Part shown: positions 27,708 to 37,105 of the stretch, piece after piece
Layout of the letters: every line of letters starts with the position of its first letter
Position numbering within the stretch: the first letter of the stretch is position 1
Assembly (NCBI RefSeq): GCF_024343675.1
Contig: NZ_RJUD01000005.1
Coordinates: forward strand, 118,771 to 182,770
Length of the DNA: 64,000 nucleotides
Reading direction: 5' to 3'
Origin: Lacihabitans sp. CS3-21
GTDB lineage: Bacteria > Bacteroidota > Bacteroidia > Cytophagales > Spirosomataceae
The notes under the pieces: generated by a model
The model's input: the letters and a program-made list of their open reading frames with translations, nothing else
Database searches by the model: none
Told to the model about the DNA's origin: nothing
Position numbers and translations under genes: made by a program

Positions 27708-29473
27708 ACGATTGCTGGTTGTTTTCTAAGGTCTTGTCGTTCACCTATTTGCTGACGCCACATGGCATAATAAAGGCCTTTTTCTTCAAGTAAATCGGCG
27801 TGTTTTCCCACTTCAATGATTTCACCTTTTTCCAAAACATATATCCTGTCGGCATGCATGATGGTACTCAATCGGTGAGCAATCATTACCGTTATATAGT
27901 CGCCGTTTTCAGTTACTTCCCTTACGGTTGTGGTTATTTCTTGTTCTGTTAAAGAGTCTAAGGCCGAAGTTGCTTCATCAAATACAAAAATTTTAGGGTC
28001 ACGAAGCAAAGCTCTGGCAATAGAAAGCCTTTGTTTTTCGCCTCCCGAAATCTTCATTCCGCCTTCACCAATTACGGTATCAAGACCATTATCGGCTCTT
28101 TTTAAAAGGTTATGGCAAGCAGCTTTTCGCATTTTATCTAACATCAATTCGTCTGTTGCGGTAGGATTTACAAAAAGTAAATTTTCACGAATAGTGCCCG
28201 AAAACAGTTGCGTATCCTGGGTTACAAAGCCAATTTGATTCCTGAGCTCGTCAATATTGAGATGATCAGAATCTATATTGTTATAGAAAACCTTCCCGTC
28301 GTTGGGTTTATAAAGTCCAACTAAAAGCTTTACCAAAGTAGTCTTTCCAGATCCCGATGGCCCAACAAATGCTATAGTTTCACCTTTTTTAACTTCAAAA
28401 TTTACGTTTTCAAGAGCATGATTTTCAGCACTTGAATGTTTGAAACTTACATCAGTAAAGGTCAATTTATTGACTATTCCAAGGGGTTTAGGATTCTCCG
28501 GATTTTTCTCAATGGGGGTGTTTAAAAGTTTCTGGAAGTTGTTTAAAGAGGCTTCGGCTTCTCTGTAGGCTAATATTACGTTACCTAGTTCTTGCAAAGG
28601 TCCAAAAATAAAGAATGAATAGAATTGTAATGTAAGTAGTTGGCCAACAGTAAGTTCATTTTTGAATATCAAAAACAAAAGTATAAAAAGAATTACTTGT
28701 CTGAGTAGATTTACAAACGTGCCTTGCACAAAGTTTATCGAACGGACACCTCTGACTTTCTTCAATTCGAGTTTAAGAATCTTAAGGGTGTTCAACTTCA
28801 GACGATTAATTTCTTGGTCGGCCAAACCGAGGCTCTTAACTAATTCTATGTTTCTCAGCGATTCGGTGGTAGTTCCTGCCAAAGCTGTAGTTTCTTTTAC
28901 AATCGTTTTTTGAATTTCTTTGATTTTTTTGCTCAAAATATTGGTTAACGTGCCCAACGCAAATGCACCAATAAAATAAACTGCCACCAAAGCTGGATTA
29001 AGATTTATAGCGTAAATTATTACGAAAACTATACCTACAATAGAAGTAAACGCAACATTTATGAAAACTGTGATGAATTTCTCTGAATCAGACCTCACTT
29101 TTTGTAAAACCGAAAGTGTTTCACCGCTGCGTTGGTCTTCAAACTGTTGGAAGGGTAGTTTGAGTGTATGTTTCAAACCATCAATAAATACATCAGCACC
29201 AAATTTTTGGATTACACTGTTCATCACATAGTCTTGCAATGTTTTGGCAATTCGGCTCACCATGGCTACCCCAATTATGGCCAGAATTATAAGACCAGCT
29301 CCTTTTAAGAATTCTTCCTGACTATATTGATTGGGATTTTTTGCAAATTTATCAATCAGTTTTCCGAAAAAAAATGGATCCATTAAAGAAAATGATTGGT
29401 TGATGGCGGCCAATAGAAAAGCCAAAAAAACACCAGATTTGTATTTAGATAGATATCGGAAAAGTAGTTTCAT
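27704..29473 (-). CDS. MsbA-type ABC transporter (TMD-NBD fusion)
   Basis: The protein has 589 residues. Residues 1-310 hold six transmembrane helices of the type-IV exporter fold; the ATPase follows with Walker A (GPSGSGKTT), Q-loop, signature [16 protein letters not shown], Walker [13 protein letters not shown] and the H-loop. Such half-transporters dimerise to export lipids, peptides or drugs. The four-base overlap with the CobW-like gene is the only substrate hint, and it is a weak one. Confidence 0.9.
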   Translation of the reverse strand: MKLLFRYLSKYKSGVFLAFLLAAINQSFSLMDPFFFGKLIDKFAKNPNQYSQEEFLKGAGLIILAIIGVAMVSRIAKTLQDYVMNSVIQKFGADVFIDGLKHTLKLPFQQFEDQRSGETLSVLQKVRSDSEKFITVFINVAFTSIVGIVFVIIYAINLNPALVAVYFIGAFALGTLTNILSKKIKEIQKTIVKETTALAGTTTESLRNIELVKSLGLADQEINRLKLNTLKILKLELKKVRGVRSINFVQGTFVNLLRQVILFILLFLIFKNELTVGQLLTLQFYSFFIFGPLQELGNVILAYREAEASLNNFQKLLNTPIEKNPENPKPLGIVNKLTFTDVSFKHSSAENHALENVNFEVKKGETIAFVGPSGSGKTTLVKLLVGLYKPNDGKVFYNNIDSDHLNIDELRNQIGFVTQDTQLFSGTIRENLLFVNPTATDELMLDKMRKAACHNLLKRADNGLDTVIGEGGMKISGGEKQRLSIARALLRDPKIFVFDEATSALDSLTEQEITTTVREVTENGDYITVMIAHRLSTIMHADRIYVLEKGEIIEVGKHADLLEEKGLYYAMWRQQIGERQDLRKQPAIV

Positions 29474-29645
29474 AAGGGTTTGGAGGAAATTTTCAGATTA
29501 AGTATTACTAACACATTTTAAAATATTAAAATTCCGGAGTACTTAAATTGGATAATTTCTTAAAATTTTGACATTCATGTCCTTGACCTTTTCGCTGAAA
29601 TATTATATTTTATCTGATAATAATTTAAGTTTTGCTAAAAAGATA

Positions 29646-29653
29646 TATATTTG
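29646..29653 (+). promoter_or_regulatory. -7 element of the InsA-like gene
   Basis: TATATTTG lies 14 bases before the ATG. TTTGCTAAAAA occurs twice nearby, at 29631 and 29650, nineteen bases apart; this direct repeat could be an autoregulatory site. Confidence 0.45.
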
Positions 29654-29667
29654 CTAAAAAAGTATAG

Positions 29668-30096
29668 ATGGCCAATATATTCCCTCCTTGCCCCAAATGT
29701 GACTCAGATGATATCTCCAAAAATGGTGTGATTAAAGGCAAACAACGCTACAAATGCCGTAGTTGTTTGTACAATTTTACTGTTGAAAAAATGGGTAAAA
29801 GTATAGATAGCTACTATGTGGTGAAGGCTCTTCAGCTCTACATTGAAGGCGTAAGCTATCGAGAAATTGAGCGTCTGTTGGGTATTAGCCACGTATCGGT
29901 GATGAATTGGGTGAAAAAGTACCAAATAAAGGTACCCAAGCAAAATCTTGCCACACCAACATACAAAATACTGAATCAGAAGGAGTTAGCAGAATTCGTT
30001 TCTCGCCCACAGAATGTGGAGGGAAAGGGAATGCTCATAACTGAGCTGGGGGATAAGTTTATGGTCATTCAGTGGAACAGAATCACGTTTAATTAA
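29668..30096 (+). CDS. Orphan InsA-like zinc-ribbon/HTH protein
   Basis: The protein has 142 residues. Cys8, Cys11, Cys30 and Cys33 form a zinc ribbon like that of IS1 InsA, followed by an HTH (SYREIERLLGISHVSVMNWVKKY). No InsB-like catalytic DDE domain follows; the last 50 residues form an unrelated tail. There are no flanking inverted repeats that I can see. It has its own promoter and directly precedes a porin/MFS gene set, which suits a domesticated DNA-binding regulator better than a transposase fragment, but that is inference. Confidence 0.75.
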   Translation: MANIFPPCPKCDSDDISKNGVIKGKQRYKCRSCLYNFTVEKMGKSIDSYYVVKALQLYIEGVSYREIERLLGISHVSVMNWVKKYQIKVPKQNLATPTYKILNQKELAEFVSRPQNVEGKGMLITELGDKFMVIQWNRITFN

Positions 30097-30363
30097 TCTA
30101 TAGTATCCTACCAAATTGGTATATTACTTCAAAATTCTAAACTCTACAAGTTTGGTGTATTTTTAAAATAGCCAAATATTATTCTGAAATTTTCATTCGT
30201 AATAATTTAAAATCTTGCTTTCCTGTTCTAATGCTGCTATAAGTCCATTTTTGTTGTTATCTATATCAATTTACCTTAACTATATTCAAATTTCGATTTG
30301 AGCAATAGAACACTAATCTTTGTCAACGAAAAGTACAACAAAACCTCAATAAATTTAAAATCT

Positions 30364-31752
30364 ATGAAAAAATTAATTATTCTATTTTCCGTGCTTGTCA
30401 CCGCGGTGATTTCCTCCTCCGGCCAAGGTTCTTCTGACTATGGCGGTGGTATAAAACTCAACGTAAATCAGGAAGGCACCAAATATGTTAGGTTCATAAC
30501 TTGGAACCAAACCTGGTTTAGGGCCTCACAAATGAATCCGGGAACAACCATAGGAGGTGAAGCCGCTACTAAAAGCTATGATGTCGGTATGAGAAGACTC
30601 AGAATGTTAGCCTATGCCCAAATAAGCAAAAGATACATGGTTTTGGCTCATTTTGGCATAAACAACCAAACTTTCTTGAACGGCGGAGCTTCTGGTTCTA
30701 CAGGTACTGGTGGTTATGGAGCAGGCAAAAAACCTCAATTGTTTTTTCATGATTTTTGGAACGAATATGCAGTCATACAACCAACCAAAGAAAACAAGAA
30801 CTCAAGCCTTACAGTAGGTGCAGGTTTGAATTATTTTCTTGGATTATCTAGAATGACTTACGCTTCTACTTTGAATTTCTTAACTATTGACTCGCCGATA
30901 TTCTCTTGGGCAACCATTGAAAACTCTGATCAGTTTGCTCGTCAGATGGGCTTTTTTGCAAAAGGAAAACTCAATAAATTGGAGTATAGATTTGCCCTTA
31001 ATAAACCTTACGCTACTAACCTTGCTCCGGGCAATGCGTCAACAGCAGACAAAGCCGTAGCGGTGGACAATAACGGAAAGAGTGCTTTTGCAAAAACAGG
31101 ATACGTGGAATATCAATTTTTGGATTCTGAATCTAATTTACTCCCTTTTAAAGTCGGAACTTATTTGGGAACAAAAAAAGTGTTTAACATAGGAGCAGGA
31201 TTCTATAGCCAACCTAAAGGTACCAAAAGCCAAGTAAATGGAACAGTGAGCACACACAACATCAATTTGATGGCTGTAGATGCATTTTTGGATATGACCA
31301 TCGGCAAAAAAGAGAAAAATATGGCCATCACTGCATATTCAGGATTATTTAACTATAATTTCGGGCCTAATTACCTTAGAAATCTCGGAATAATGAATGT
31401 GGGAGTGGCTGATGCAAATTTCAAAGGTACAGACAAATTGATGGCCGGTGCAGGAAACGCCCAACCGATGATTGGAACAGGAACGATTTTCTATACCCAA
31501 GCGGGTTTGCTTTTGCCGAAAACCAAGGAAAAACCTAAAATGCGGGTTCAACCGTTTGCGGCGTATACCATGAAAAACTTCGAAGCATTGCCAACCTCTG
31601 TTTCTAATGTTGACCTCGGTGCAAACTGGCTCATAGATGGTCACCATGCCAAAATCACCACGCAGTATTCCATTAGACCTGGCATAGAGGCAACAACAGG
31701 CAACAAAAAGTCTATGGGCGAATTCATTATGCAATTACAAGTGTATTTATAA
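30364..31752 (+). CDS. Porin-like outer-membrane protein
   Basis: The protein has 462 residues with a signal peptide (MKKLIILFSVLVTAVISSSGQ). The mature part is strand-rich, opens with IKLNVNQEGTKYVRFITWNQTWFR and ends with an aromatic C-terminal strand (EFIMQLQVYL), as outer-membrane barrels do. The ATG used is 66 bases inside a longer open frame, because only it yields the signal peptide at the N-terminus. It is followed by an MFS permease 41 bases on, so it probably supplies that permease's substrate. Confidence 0.72.
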   Translation: MKKLIILFSVLVTAVISSSGQGSSDYGGGIKLNVNQEGTKYVRFITWNQTWFRASQMNPGTTIGGEAATKSYDVGMRRLRMLAYAQISKRYMVLAHFGINNQTFLNGGASGSTGTGGYGAGKKPQLFFHDFWNEYAVIQPTKENKNSSLTVGAGLNYFLGLSRMTYASTLNFLTIDSPIFSWATIENSDQFARQMGFFAKGKLNKLEYRFALNKPYATNLAPGNASTADKAVAVDNNGKSAFAKTGYVEYQFLDSESNLLPFKVGTYLGTKKVFNIGAGFYSQPKGTKSQVNGTVSTHNINLMAVDAFLDMTIGKKEKNMAITAYSGLFNYNFGPNYLRNLGIMNVGVADANFKGTDKLMAGAGNAQPMIGTGTIFYTQAGLLLPKTKEKPKMRVQPFAAYTMKNFEALPTSVSNVDLGANWLIDGHHAKITTQYSIRPGIEATTGNKKSMGEFIMQLQVYL

Positions 31753-31793
31753 TTATCAACCTTTAAATATTTTAAACTCTTAAACTTAATATT

Positions 31794-33374
31794 ATGTCAT
31801 CTACTAAAAAAAGTTCGATGTTCTCTATAATCGGGGCATCATCAGTAGGAACCATGATAGAATGGTACGATTTCTATATTTTTGGAAGTCTGGCCACTAT
31901 TATTTCCACAAAATTTTTTCCAGCTGGAAACGAAACATTGAGCTACTTAAGTACGCTTGCAACTTTTGCCGCTGGATTTATTGTAAGGCCATTTGGTGCT
32001 TTATTCTTTGGTAGACTTGGGGATCTTATAGGCCGTAAATATACCTTTATGGTTACGCTACTTTTAATGGGTGGAGCTACATTTTTAATTGGTCTAATAC
32101 CATCTTACGAAACCATAGGTATGCTGGCCCCAATAGGTGTTCTTTTATTGAGGTTGCTTCAAGGACTTGCTCTAGGTGGTGAATATGGTGGGGCGGCTAC
32201 TTATGTGGCTGAACATTCCCCTGACAATGAAAGAGGCTATATGACCTCTTGGATTCAGATTACGGCCACTGCTGGTTTGATTATATCTTTAATCGTAATA
32301 GCCATCACTAAGGCTTCACTTTCTAAAGAGGCTTTTGATGATTACGGCTGGAGAATTCCTTTCTTAGCCTCTATTATAATGGTGGGTGTTTCTTATTTGA
32401 TTCGTAGAAACATGCACGAGTCTCCTCTATTTGCCAAAGTCAAGTCAGAAGGCAAAACTTCTGCTAATCCATTAAAAGAATCGTTTGGAAATAAATTAAA
32501 TTTCAAATTTGTACTATTGGCACTTTTGGGTGTTACGATGGGTCAAGGTGTGGTTTGGTACACCGGTCAATTTTATGCCATGTCATTCATTGAGAAAGTA
32601 ATGAATGTGCCTAAAGAACAAGTAGATAGTATATTGATTTGGGGACTTTGCTTGGGTACACCTTTCTTTGTATTGTTTGGTTGGTTATCTGATAAAATCG
32701 GAAGGAAATGGATCATGATGGCAGGTATGTTGGTTGCCATTTTATCTTACCGAACCATATATTCTAACATGTATGATAGGGCAGATATCAAGCTAAAAAC
32801 TGAAATTGTTGACAAAGCCACTTCGATTGCAGAAATAAAAGAAAATGCCAAAAACAAAAATGGTGGTATGGATTCAGTTTACACCGTAACCAAGGCCTTT
32901 GAAGATGGTACCACTTACAAAGAAGTTAAAACCGTAACTTTGAACAACGGGGCTGTGGATATGAAAGATGGAAAAGCTGTAATAGATGTTAAAAAGACAG
33001 TTACTATAAGCGATTCAGACAAGTGGTTTTTGGTTTTAATGGTCTTTATTCAAATGCTTTTCGTAACCATGGTTTACGGTCCTGTAGCGGCTTTTTTGGT
33101 GGAAATGTTCCCAGTTAAAATCAGATACACATCGATGTCCTTGCCTTACCATATCGGAAATGGTATATTCGGAGGATTATTGCCAGCCATTGCAACTTTC
33201 TTGGTAACCAACGCCAAAGGTCTCAACGACAAGGCTAAAGAGGCTAGACTTGAAATAATGCCAGTTGAAAAACCTTATTTGGAAGGACTTTGGTATCCTA
33301 TCATTATAGCGGGTATTTGTTTCGTCATCGGAACCATCTACCTGGATAGTAAAGACAATAAAGTTAACGATTAA
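31794..33374 (+). CDS. MHS-family MFS transporter with large internal loop
   Basis: The protein has 526 residues with twelve predicted transmembrane helices. GTMIEWYDFYIFGSL, GRLGDLIGRKYTF and LGGEYGGAATYVAEH are signatures of the metabolite:H+ symporter (ProP/KgtP/ShiA) family. An unusual hydrophilic insertion of about 88 residues (roughly 322-409) sits between helices in the C-terminal half. Given the nearby CoA ligases, a carboxylate is a reasonable substrate guess. Confidence 0.87.
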   Translation: MSSTKKSSMFSIIGASSVGTMIEWYDFYIFGSLATIISTKFFPAGNETLSYLSTLATFAAGFIVRPFGALFFGRLGDLIGRKYTFMVTLLLMGGATFLIGLIPSYETIGMLAPIGVLLLRLLQGLALGGEYGGAATYVAEHSPDNERGYMTSWIQITATAGLIISLIVIAITKASLSKEAFDDYGWRIPFLASIIMVGVSYLIRRNMHESPLFAKVKSEGKTSANPLKESFGNKLNFKFVLLALLGVTMGQGVVWYTGQFYAMSFIEKVMNVPKEQVDSILIWGLCLGTPFFVLFGWLSDKIGRKWIMMAGMLVAILSYRTIYSNMYDRADIKLKTEIVDKATSIAEIKENAKNKNGGMDSVYTVTKAFEDGTTYKEVKTVTLNNGAVDMKDGKAVIDVKKTVTISDSDKWFLVLMVFIQMLFVTMVYGPVAAFLVEMFPVKIRYTSMSLPYHIGNGIFGGLLPAIATFLVTNAKGLNDKAKEARLEIMPVEKPYLEGLWYPIIIAGICFVIGTIYLDSKDNKVND

Positions 33375-33404
33375 TCATAAACCATCATTTTATTTAACAT
33401 TATC

Positions 33405-33623
33405 ATGAATATTATAAAGAAATTATTAGGTGTAGTTTGGATACTAATTGGCCTTGCTGCAGTTTATTATTTAATCATCAATCAAGCAATTCCACTTTGG
33501 AACAAAGGCGGAGAAAACAGAATACCCGCTGTCATATATACGGTTATTTTAGGGCCTATGATTGCTGGTTCTCTTGGAGCATTTGGCTTATTCTCCATCC
33601 AGGGAGAATACGACGAGAAATAG
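33405..33623 (+). CDS. Small two-helix membrane protein after the MFS gene
   Basis: The protein has 72 residues with two hydrophobic segments (about 5-25 and 42-64) and a central acidic/basic loop (WNKGGENRIP). Its position 30 bases after the MFS permease suggests an accessory subunit, as small proteins of this kind often follow MHS transporters in Bacteroidetes. No catalytic motif is visible. Confidence 0.7.
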   Translation: MNIIKKLLGVVWILIGLAAVYYLIINQAIPLWNKGGENRIPAVIYTVILGPMIAGSLGAFGLFSIQGEYDEK

Positions 33624-33750
33624 TTAAAAAATTAGCCAGAATATGCGTACTGTTCGGGCACAATAAAAAGATTATAGTTTTTTAATATTTTTTGAATTTT
33701 TACAGTCAAATATTTTATTGAAAAATTATGGTATTAGGGTTAAATATAGC

Positions 33751-33790
33751 AATATATGCCAATTGAGAGTAAAATCCGTTGGCATATATT
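33751..33790. promoter_or_regulatory. 12-bp perfect inverted repeat before the symporter-kinase operon
   Basis: AATATATGCCAA and TTGGCATATATT are perfect arms 16 bases apart, ending 28 bases before the small membrane protein ATG. No T-run follows. It is a strong candidate operator or leader structure for the downstream operon. Confidence 0.6.
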
Positions 33791-33818
33791 CTCAAAAACC
33801 TTAAAAACATATTATCAT

Positions 33819-34013
33819 ATGGGAAACAAGACCAAAGAACAAAAGCTATTTTTACTTTTCATACTGTTATTAGTTTTATTGAATTTTCCGATAATTTCGA
33901 TTATTCAAAATGACCAATATATTGTGGGTTTTCCTTTGAAAATAGTAATAGTTTTTATTATTTGGTTTACTATTATAATGTTTGCGGCGATTTTCGTGAA
34001 TCGAAAAAAATGA
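33819..34013 (+). CDS. Small membrane protein preceding the symporter-kinase (CbrX-like by position)
   Basis: The protein has 64 residues with two hydrophobic helices (about 10-28 and 37-57). The chosen ATG (MGNKTKEQKLFLL) is 63 bases inside a longer open frame; the longer form would be encoded across part of an inverted repeat. Its stop overlaps the start of the symporter-kinase in an ATGA, so the two are coupled. By size and position it resembles the small proteins found ahead of SSS transporters or CbrA-type kinases. Confidence 0.7.
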   Translation: MGNKTKEQKLFLLFILLLVLLNFPIISIIQNDQYIVGFPLKIVIVFIIWFTIIMFAAIFVNRKK

Positions 34014-36694
34014 ATGGATTTTTAATCTCAGTAGTTTCTGTACTCTACTTAGGTTTCTTATTTTACTTGGCTTTTGTGGCCGAACGTTTCAAAAGTAAAA
34101 AAAAGAGCCTGATTGACAATCCCTATGTCTATGCCTTATCGCTTTCGGTGTATTGCACGGCGTGGACATTTTACGGAAGTGTGGGTAGAGTTAAGCAAAC
34201 CGGTCTGGAATTTCTCTCGGTTTATATAGGTCCTACCTTGGTTATGTTGCTGGGCTGGAGTGTTTTGAGAAAAATCATCCGAATATCTCATGTTCACAGT
34301 ATTACAAGCGTAGCCGACTTCATTTCTGCCAGATATGGCAAATACCGTTCTTTGGGAGTTTGGGTTACTATTATTTCGCTTTTGGCGGGAATTCCATATA
34401 TCGGTTTGCAAATCAAGGCTATTTCTAAAAGTTTTGAGATATTGTCTGGTATGACACATGGCCAATATTTTTACCAAGAACCGGCATTTTATATTTCTAT
34501 GCTTTTGGTGGTTTTTACCATACTTTTCGGAACTCGTAAAGTCCAAGCCAACGAAACCCACGAAGGTATGATATTCGCTATAGCTGCTGAGGGTATTTTC
34601 AAGCTTTTAGCTTTTTTGGCGGTGGGTATTTTCGTTACTTTTTGGATGAATGATGGCTTTGCTGGAGTTTTTGAGAAACATTATTATCAAAAAGAAATCC
34701 AAAAAGCTTTCGATTTTGAGAAGCAACCGGGTTACGGCAACTGGTTCATGCATATTTTGGTTTCGGCGTTTTCATTTATGTTTTTGCCCAGACAATTTCA
34801 GGTAGCGGTGGTCGAAAATCAAAATGAAAACAACCTCAAACAGGCCATTTGGTTATTACCACTTTATATGTTTTTGATCGATATTTTTGTGATACCCATC
34901 GCACTTACTGGTAGTTCAATATTCGCAGGCAATCCTAACATTCTTGCTGATAATTACGTGATTGAACTTCCACTCAGTGTGTCGGCTAATATCATTGCAC
35001 TTATTGCTTACATCGGTGGTTTTTCGGCTGCTACCGGTATGATTATCGTAGAAACTATTGCTATCAGTACGATGCTAACCAACAGTTTGGTGTTGCCGGC
35101 TCTCTTGGAAAACAAAAGGTTTAAAGAAAAATACACATTCCGTATTATCAATTTTGCGGTATGGATTCGTCGTGGGGCTATTATTTTGACAGTTCTTCTC
35201 GGCTTTTTTTATTACAAAACTGTTGCCAGTTATTTCTCACTGGTCTCTATTGGTTTGATTGCCTTTGTAGCCATTGGGCAGTTCGGACCTATTATTTTGG
35301 GCGGAATTTTCTGGAAAGGAGCCACTAAAGCTGGAGCATTGCTGGGGCTTTTATCAGGTTTCACCATTTGGTTGTTTTCGCTCATTTTACCATCTCTTTT
35401 AACCGATTCGTCGGGTCAATATATCAACACTTTTGTGGCGGGTTTCTTCGAGTTTTTTGCACATTTCAAAATCCAAGGATTCGATGATATCTCAAATACT
35501 ACTTTTTGGAGTTTATTGGTGAATTCTCTCCTGTATTTTGTGGTTTCTATGTGTACCGAAGTGTCGCCTTCAGAGGCAAAACAAGCCTTACTTTTTGTGG
35601 ATGTTTTTAAATATTCCACCAAAGAAGGTCAGTCGGTTTTGTGGAAAGGAAAAGCCAGAAATGAGCATTTGATAGAGCTTTTGGTGAGTTTTATTGGTAG
35701 TATGCAGGCCAAAGAAGAACTGGAGGATTTCGCTCGAAAAAACAATATAGATTTGAAAGACGTCACTGCGGATCCCAAGTTGGTGAGTTATGTTGAAAAC
35801 ACCATCAGTAGCATTATCGGTACATCTACGGCTCGCATGTTGGTGGCTTCCATTACCAAAGAAGAAGTGGTGAGTATCGACGAAATTTTGGAGGTGTTAA
35901 AACGCTCACAAAAGATTGTGGAAGACAACCAAGAGCTTAAAAATAAGACACATCAGCTCGAAAAACTCTCGAAAGAACTTAAAACTACCAACGAGAAATT
36001 ACAAAAATCAGATACTATCAAAAATGAATTTCTGACCACCGTAACACATGAAATAAGAACACCCCTAACTTCTATAAAAGCACTTTCAGAGATAATTTAC
36101 GACAATGAAGATTTGGAGTTTGACCAAAAAAAGATTTTTCTAAACACCATAATCGACGAAACAGACAGGTTGAGCCGTCTGGTAAATCAGGTTTTAGATC
36201 TTGAAAAATACGAATCTGGTAAGCATAAATTGATTAAGAAAAATATAGACATTTCGCACCTGATAGACAATGTTTTTCTAAGAATGGAGGAGTTGGCCAA
36301 GGAGCGAAATGTAAAACTCAAAAGCTTTATTCACAAAGAAATAACGGGTTTCAAGGCGGATGAAGACAAACTGATTCAATTACTAATAAATTTAGTGTCC
36401 AACGCCATTAAATTCTCAAGAGCAGAAAACGGTTGGGTTTTATTGAGTGTAGATATGAGCAAGAAGAAAGTGCTTTTTACGGTTGAAGACAATGGTTTAG
36501 GTATACCGCAAGAAATGCAAAGTAGAATATTTGAAAAGTTTTATCAAGCTGATAATCAAGGTTCTATAAAAGAAAAAGGCAGCGGTTTAGGTCTTTCAAT
36601 AACAAAAAAAATAGTTGAAATTCACAAAGGAAGCGTGTTCTTGGAGAGTATGCCAGATAAAGGCACCAAAGTAATAGTAAGTTTCCCCAATTAA
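34010..36694 (+). CDS. SSS symporter-histidine kinase fusion, CbrA-like
   Basis: The protein has 894 residues. Residues 1-530 form a sodium:solute symporter-like domain with about 13 helices. A cytoplasmic linker and coiled coil (TNEKLQKSDTIKNE) follow, then HisKA with the phospho-acceptor His680 (THEIRTPLTS) and the GHKL ATPase with N box, DNGLGIP and GSGLGLSITK. The layout is that of CbrA/Pso kinases, in which transport or binding of a solute controls phosphorylation. Carboxylate sensing fits the CoA synthetases downstream but is inferred. Confidence 0.9.
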   Translation: MNGFLISVVSVLYLGFLFYLAFVAERFKSKKKSLIDNPYVYALSLSVYCTAWTFYGSVGRVKQTGLEFLSVYIGPTLVMLLGWSVLRKIIRISHVHSITSVADFISARYGKYRSLGVWVTIISLLAGIPYIGLQIKAISKSFEILSGMTHGQYFYQEPAFYISMLLVVFTILFGTRKVQANETHEGMIFAIAAEGIFKLLAFLAVGIFVTFWMNDGFAGVFEKHYYQKEIQKAFDFEKQPGYGNWFMHILVSAFSFMFLPRQFQVAVVENQNENNLKQAIWLLPLYMFLIDIFVIPIALTGSSIFAGNPNILADNYVIELPLSVSANIIALIAYIGGFSAATGMIIVETIAISTMLTNSLVLPALLENKRFKEKYTFRIINFAVWIRRGAIILTVLLGFFYYKTVASYFSLVSIGLIAFVAIGQFGPIILGGIFWKGATKAGALLGLLSGFTIWLFSLILPSLLTDSSGQYINTFVAGFFEFFAHFKIQGFDDISNTTFWSLLVNSLLYFVVSMCTEVSPSEAKQALLFVDVFKYSTKEGQSVLWKGKARNEHLIELLVSFIGSMQAKEELEDFARKNNIDLKDVTADPKLVSYVENTISSIIGTSTARMLVASITKEEVVSIDEILEVLKRSQKIVEDNQELKNKTHQLEKLSKELKTTNEKLQKSDTIKNEFLTTVTHEIRTPLTSIKALSEIIYDNEDLEFDQKKIFLNTIIDETDRLSRLVNQVLDLEKYESGKHKLIKKNIDISHLIDNVFLRMEELAKERNVKLKSFIHKEITGFKADEDKLIQLLINLVSNAIKFSRAENGWVLLSVDMSKKKVLFTVEDNGLGIPQEMQSRIFEKFYQADNQGSIKEKGSGLGLSITKKIVEIHKGSVFLESMPDKGTKVIVSFPN

Positions 36695-36706
36695 AAAACA
36701 AAGGTC

Positions 36707-37093
36707 ATGATTCGAAGAAATGAATTAAAAGTATTGATAGCAGACGACGAACCAAGCATCTTGATGTCTTTGGAGTTTCTTTTCAAAAAAGAAGGTTACA
36801 AAGTTCTGATAGCAAGGGACGGTCAGGAAGCCATAAATATGTTTGATTTGGAGCAACCAGCCATTATGATTTTGGACATCATGATGCCCAATGTAGATGG
36901 TTACAAGGTTTGTTCTTATGTCAAAACAAATTACAAAATAAAAGCTCCTAAAGTGGTTTTTTTAAGTGCCAAAAACAAAGAGACAGAAATAGAACACGGC
37001 TACGAGTTAGGTGCAGATTTGTATATTCCCAAGCCCTTTTCCCCACGTGAATTAATTAAAAAAGTCAATTTGATAGCAACAGACATGTTGTAA
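36707..37093 (+). CDS. Receiver-only response regulator
   Basis: This is a 128-residue CheY-like receiver: acidic pocket ADDEP, phospho-acceptor Asp57 in LDIMMPN, then the conserved SAK and KPF lysine. No output domain exists, so it acts through protein contact or an unlinked partner. It begins 13 bases after the symporter-kinase and is its evident partner. Confidence 0.92.
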   Translation: MIRRNELKVLIADDEPSILMSLEFLFKKEGYKVLIARDGQEAINMFDLEQPAIMILDIMMPNVDGYKVCSYVKTNYKIKAPKVVFLSAKNKETEIEHGYELGADLYIPKPFSPRELIKKVNLIATDML

Positions 37094-37105
37094 AAAATAT
37101 AAAAA

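Noticed and set aside
33756..33818. Longer N-terminus of the small membrane protein
   Set aside because: It would be encoded across part of a perfect inverted repeat and adds a basic stretch unlike the rest; the ATG at 33819 is better.
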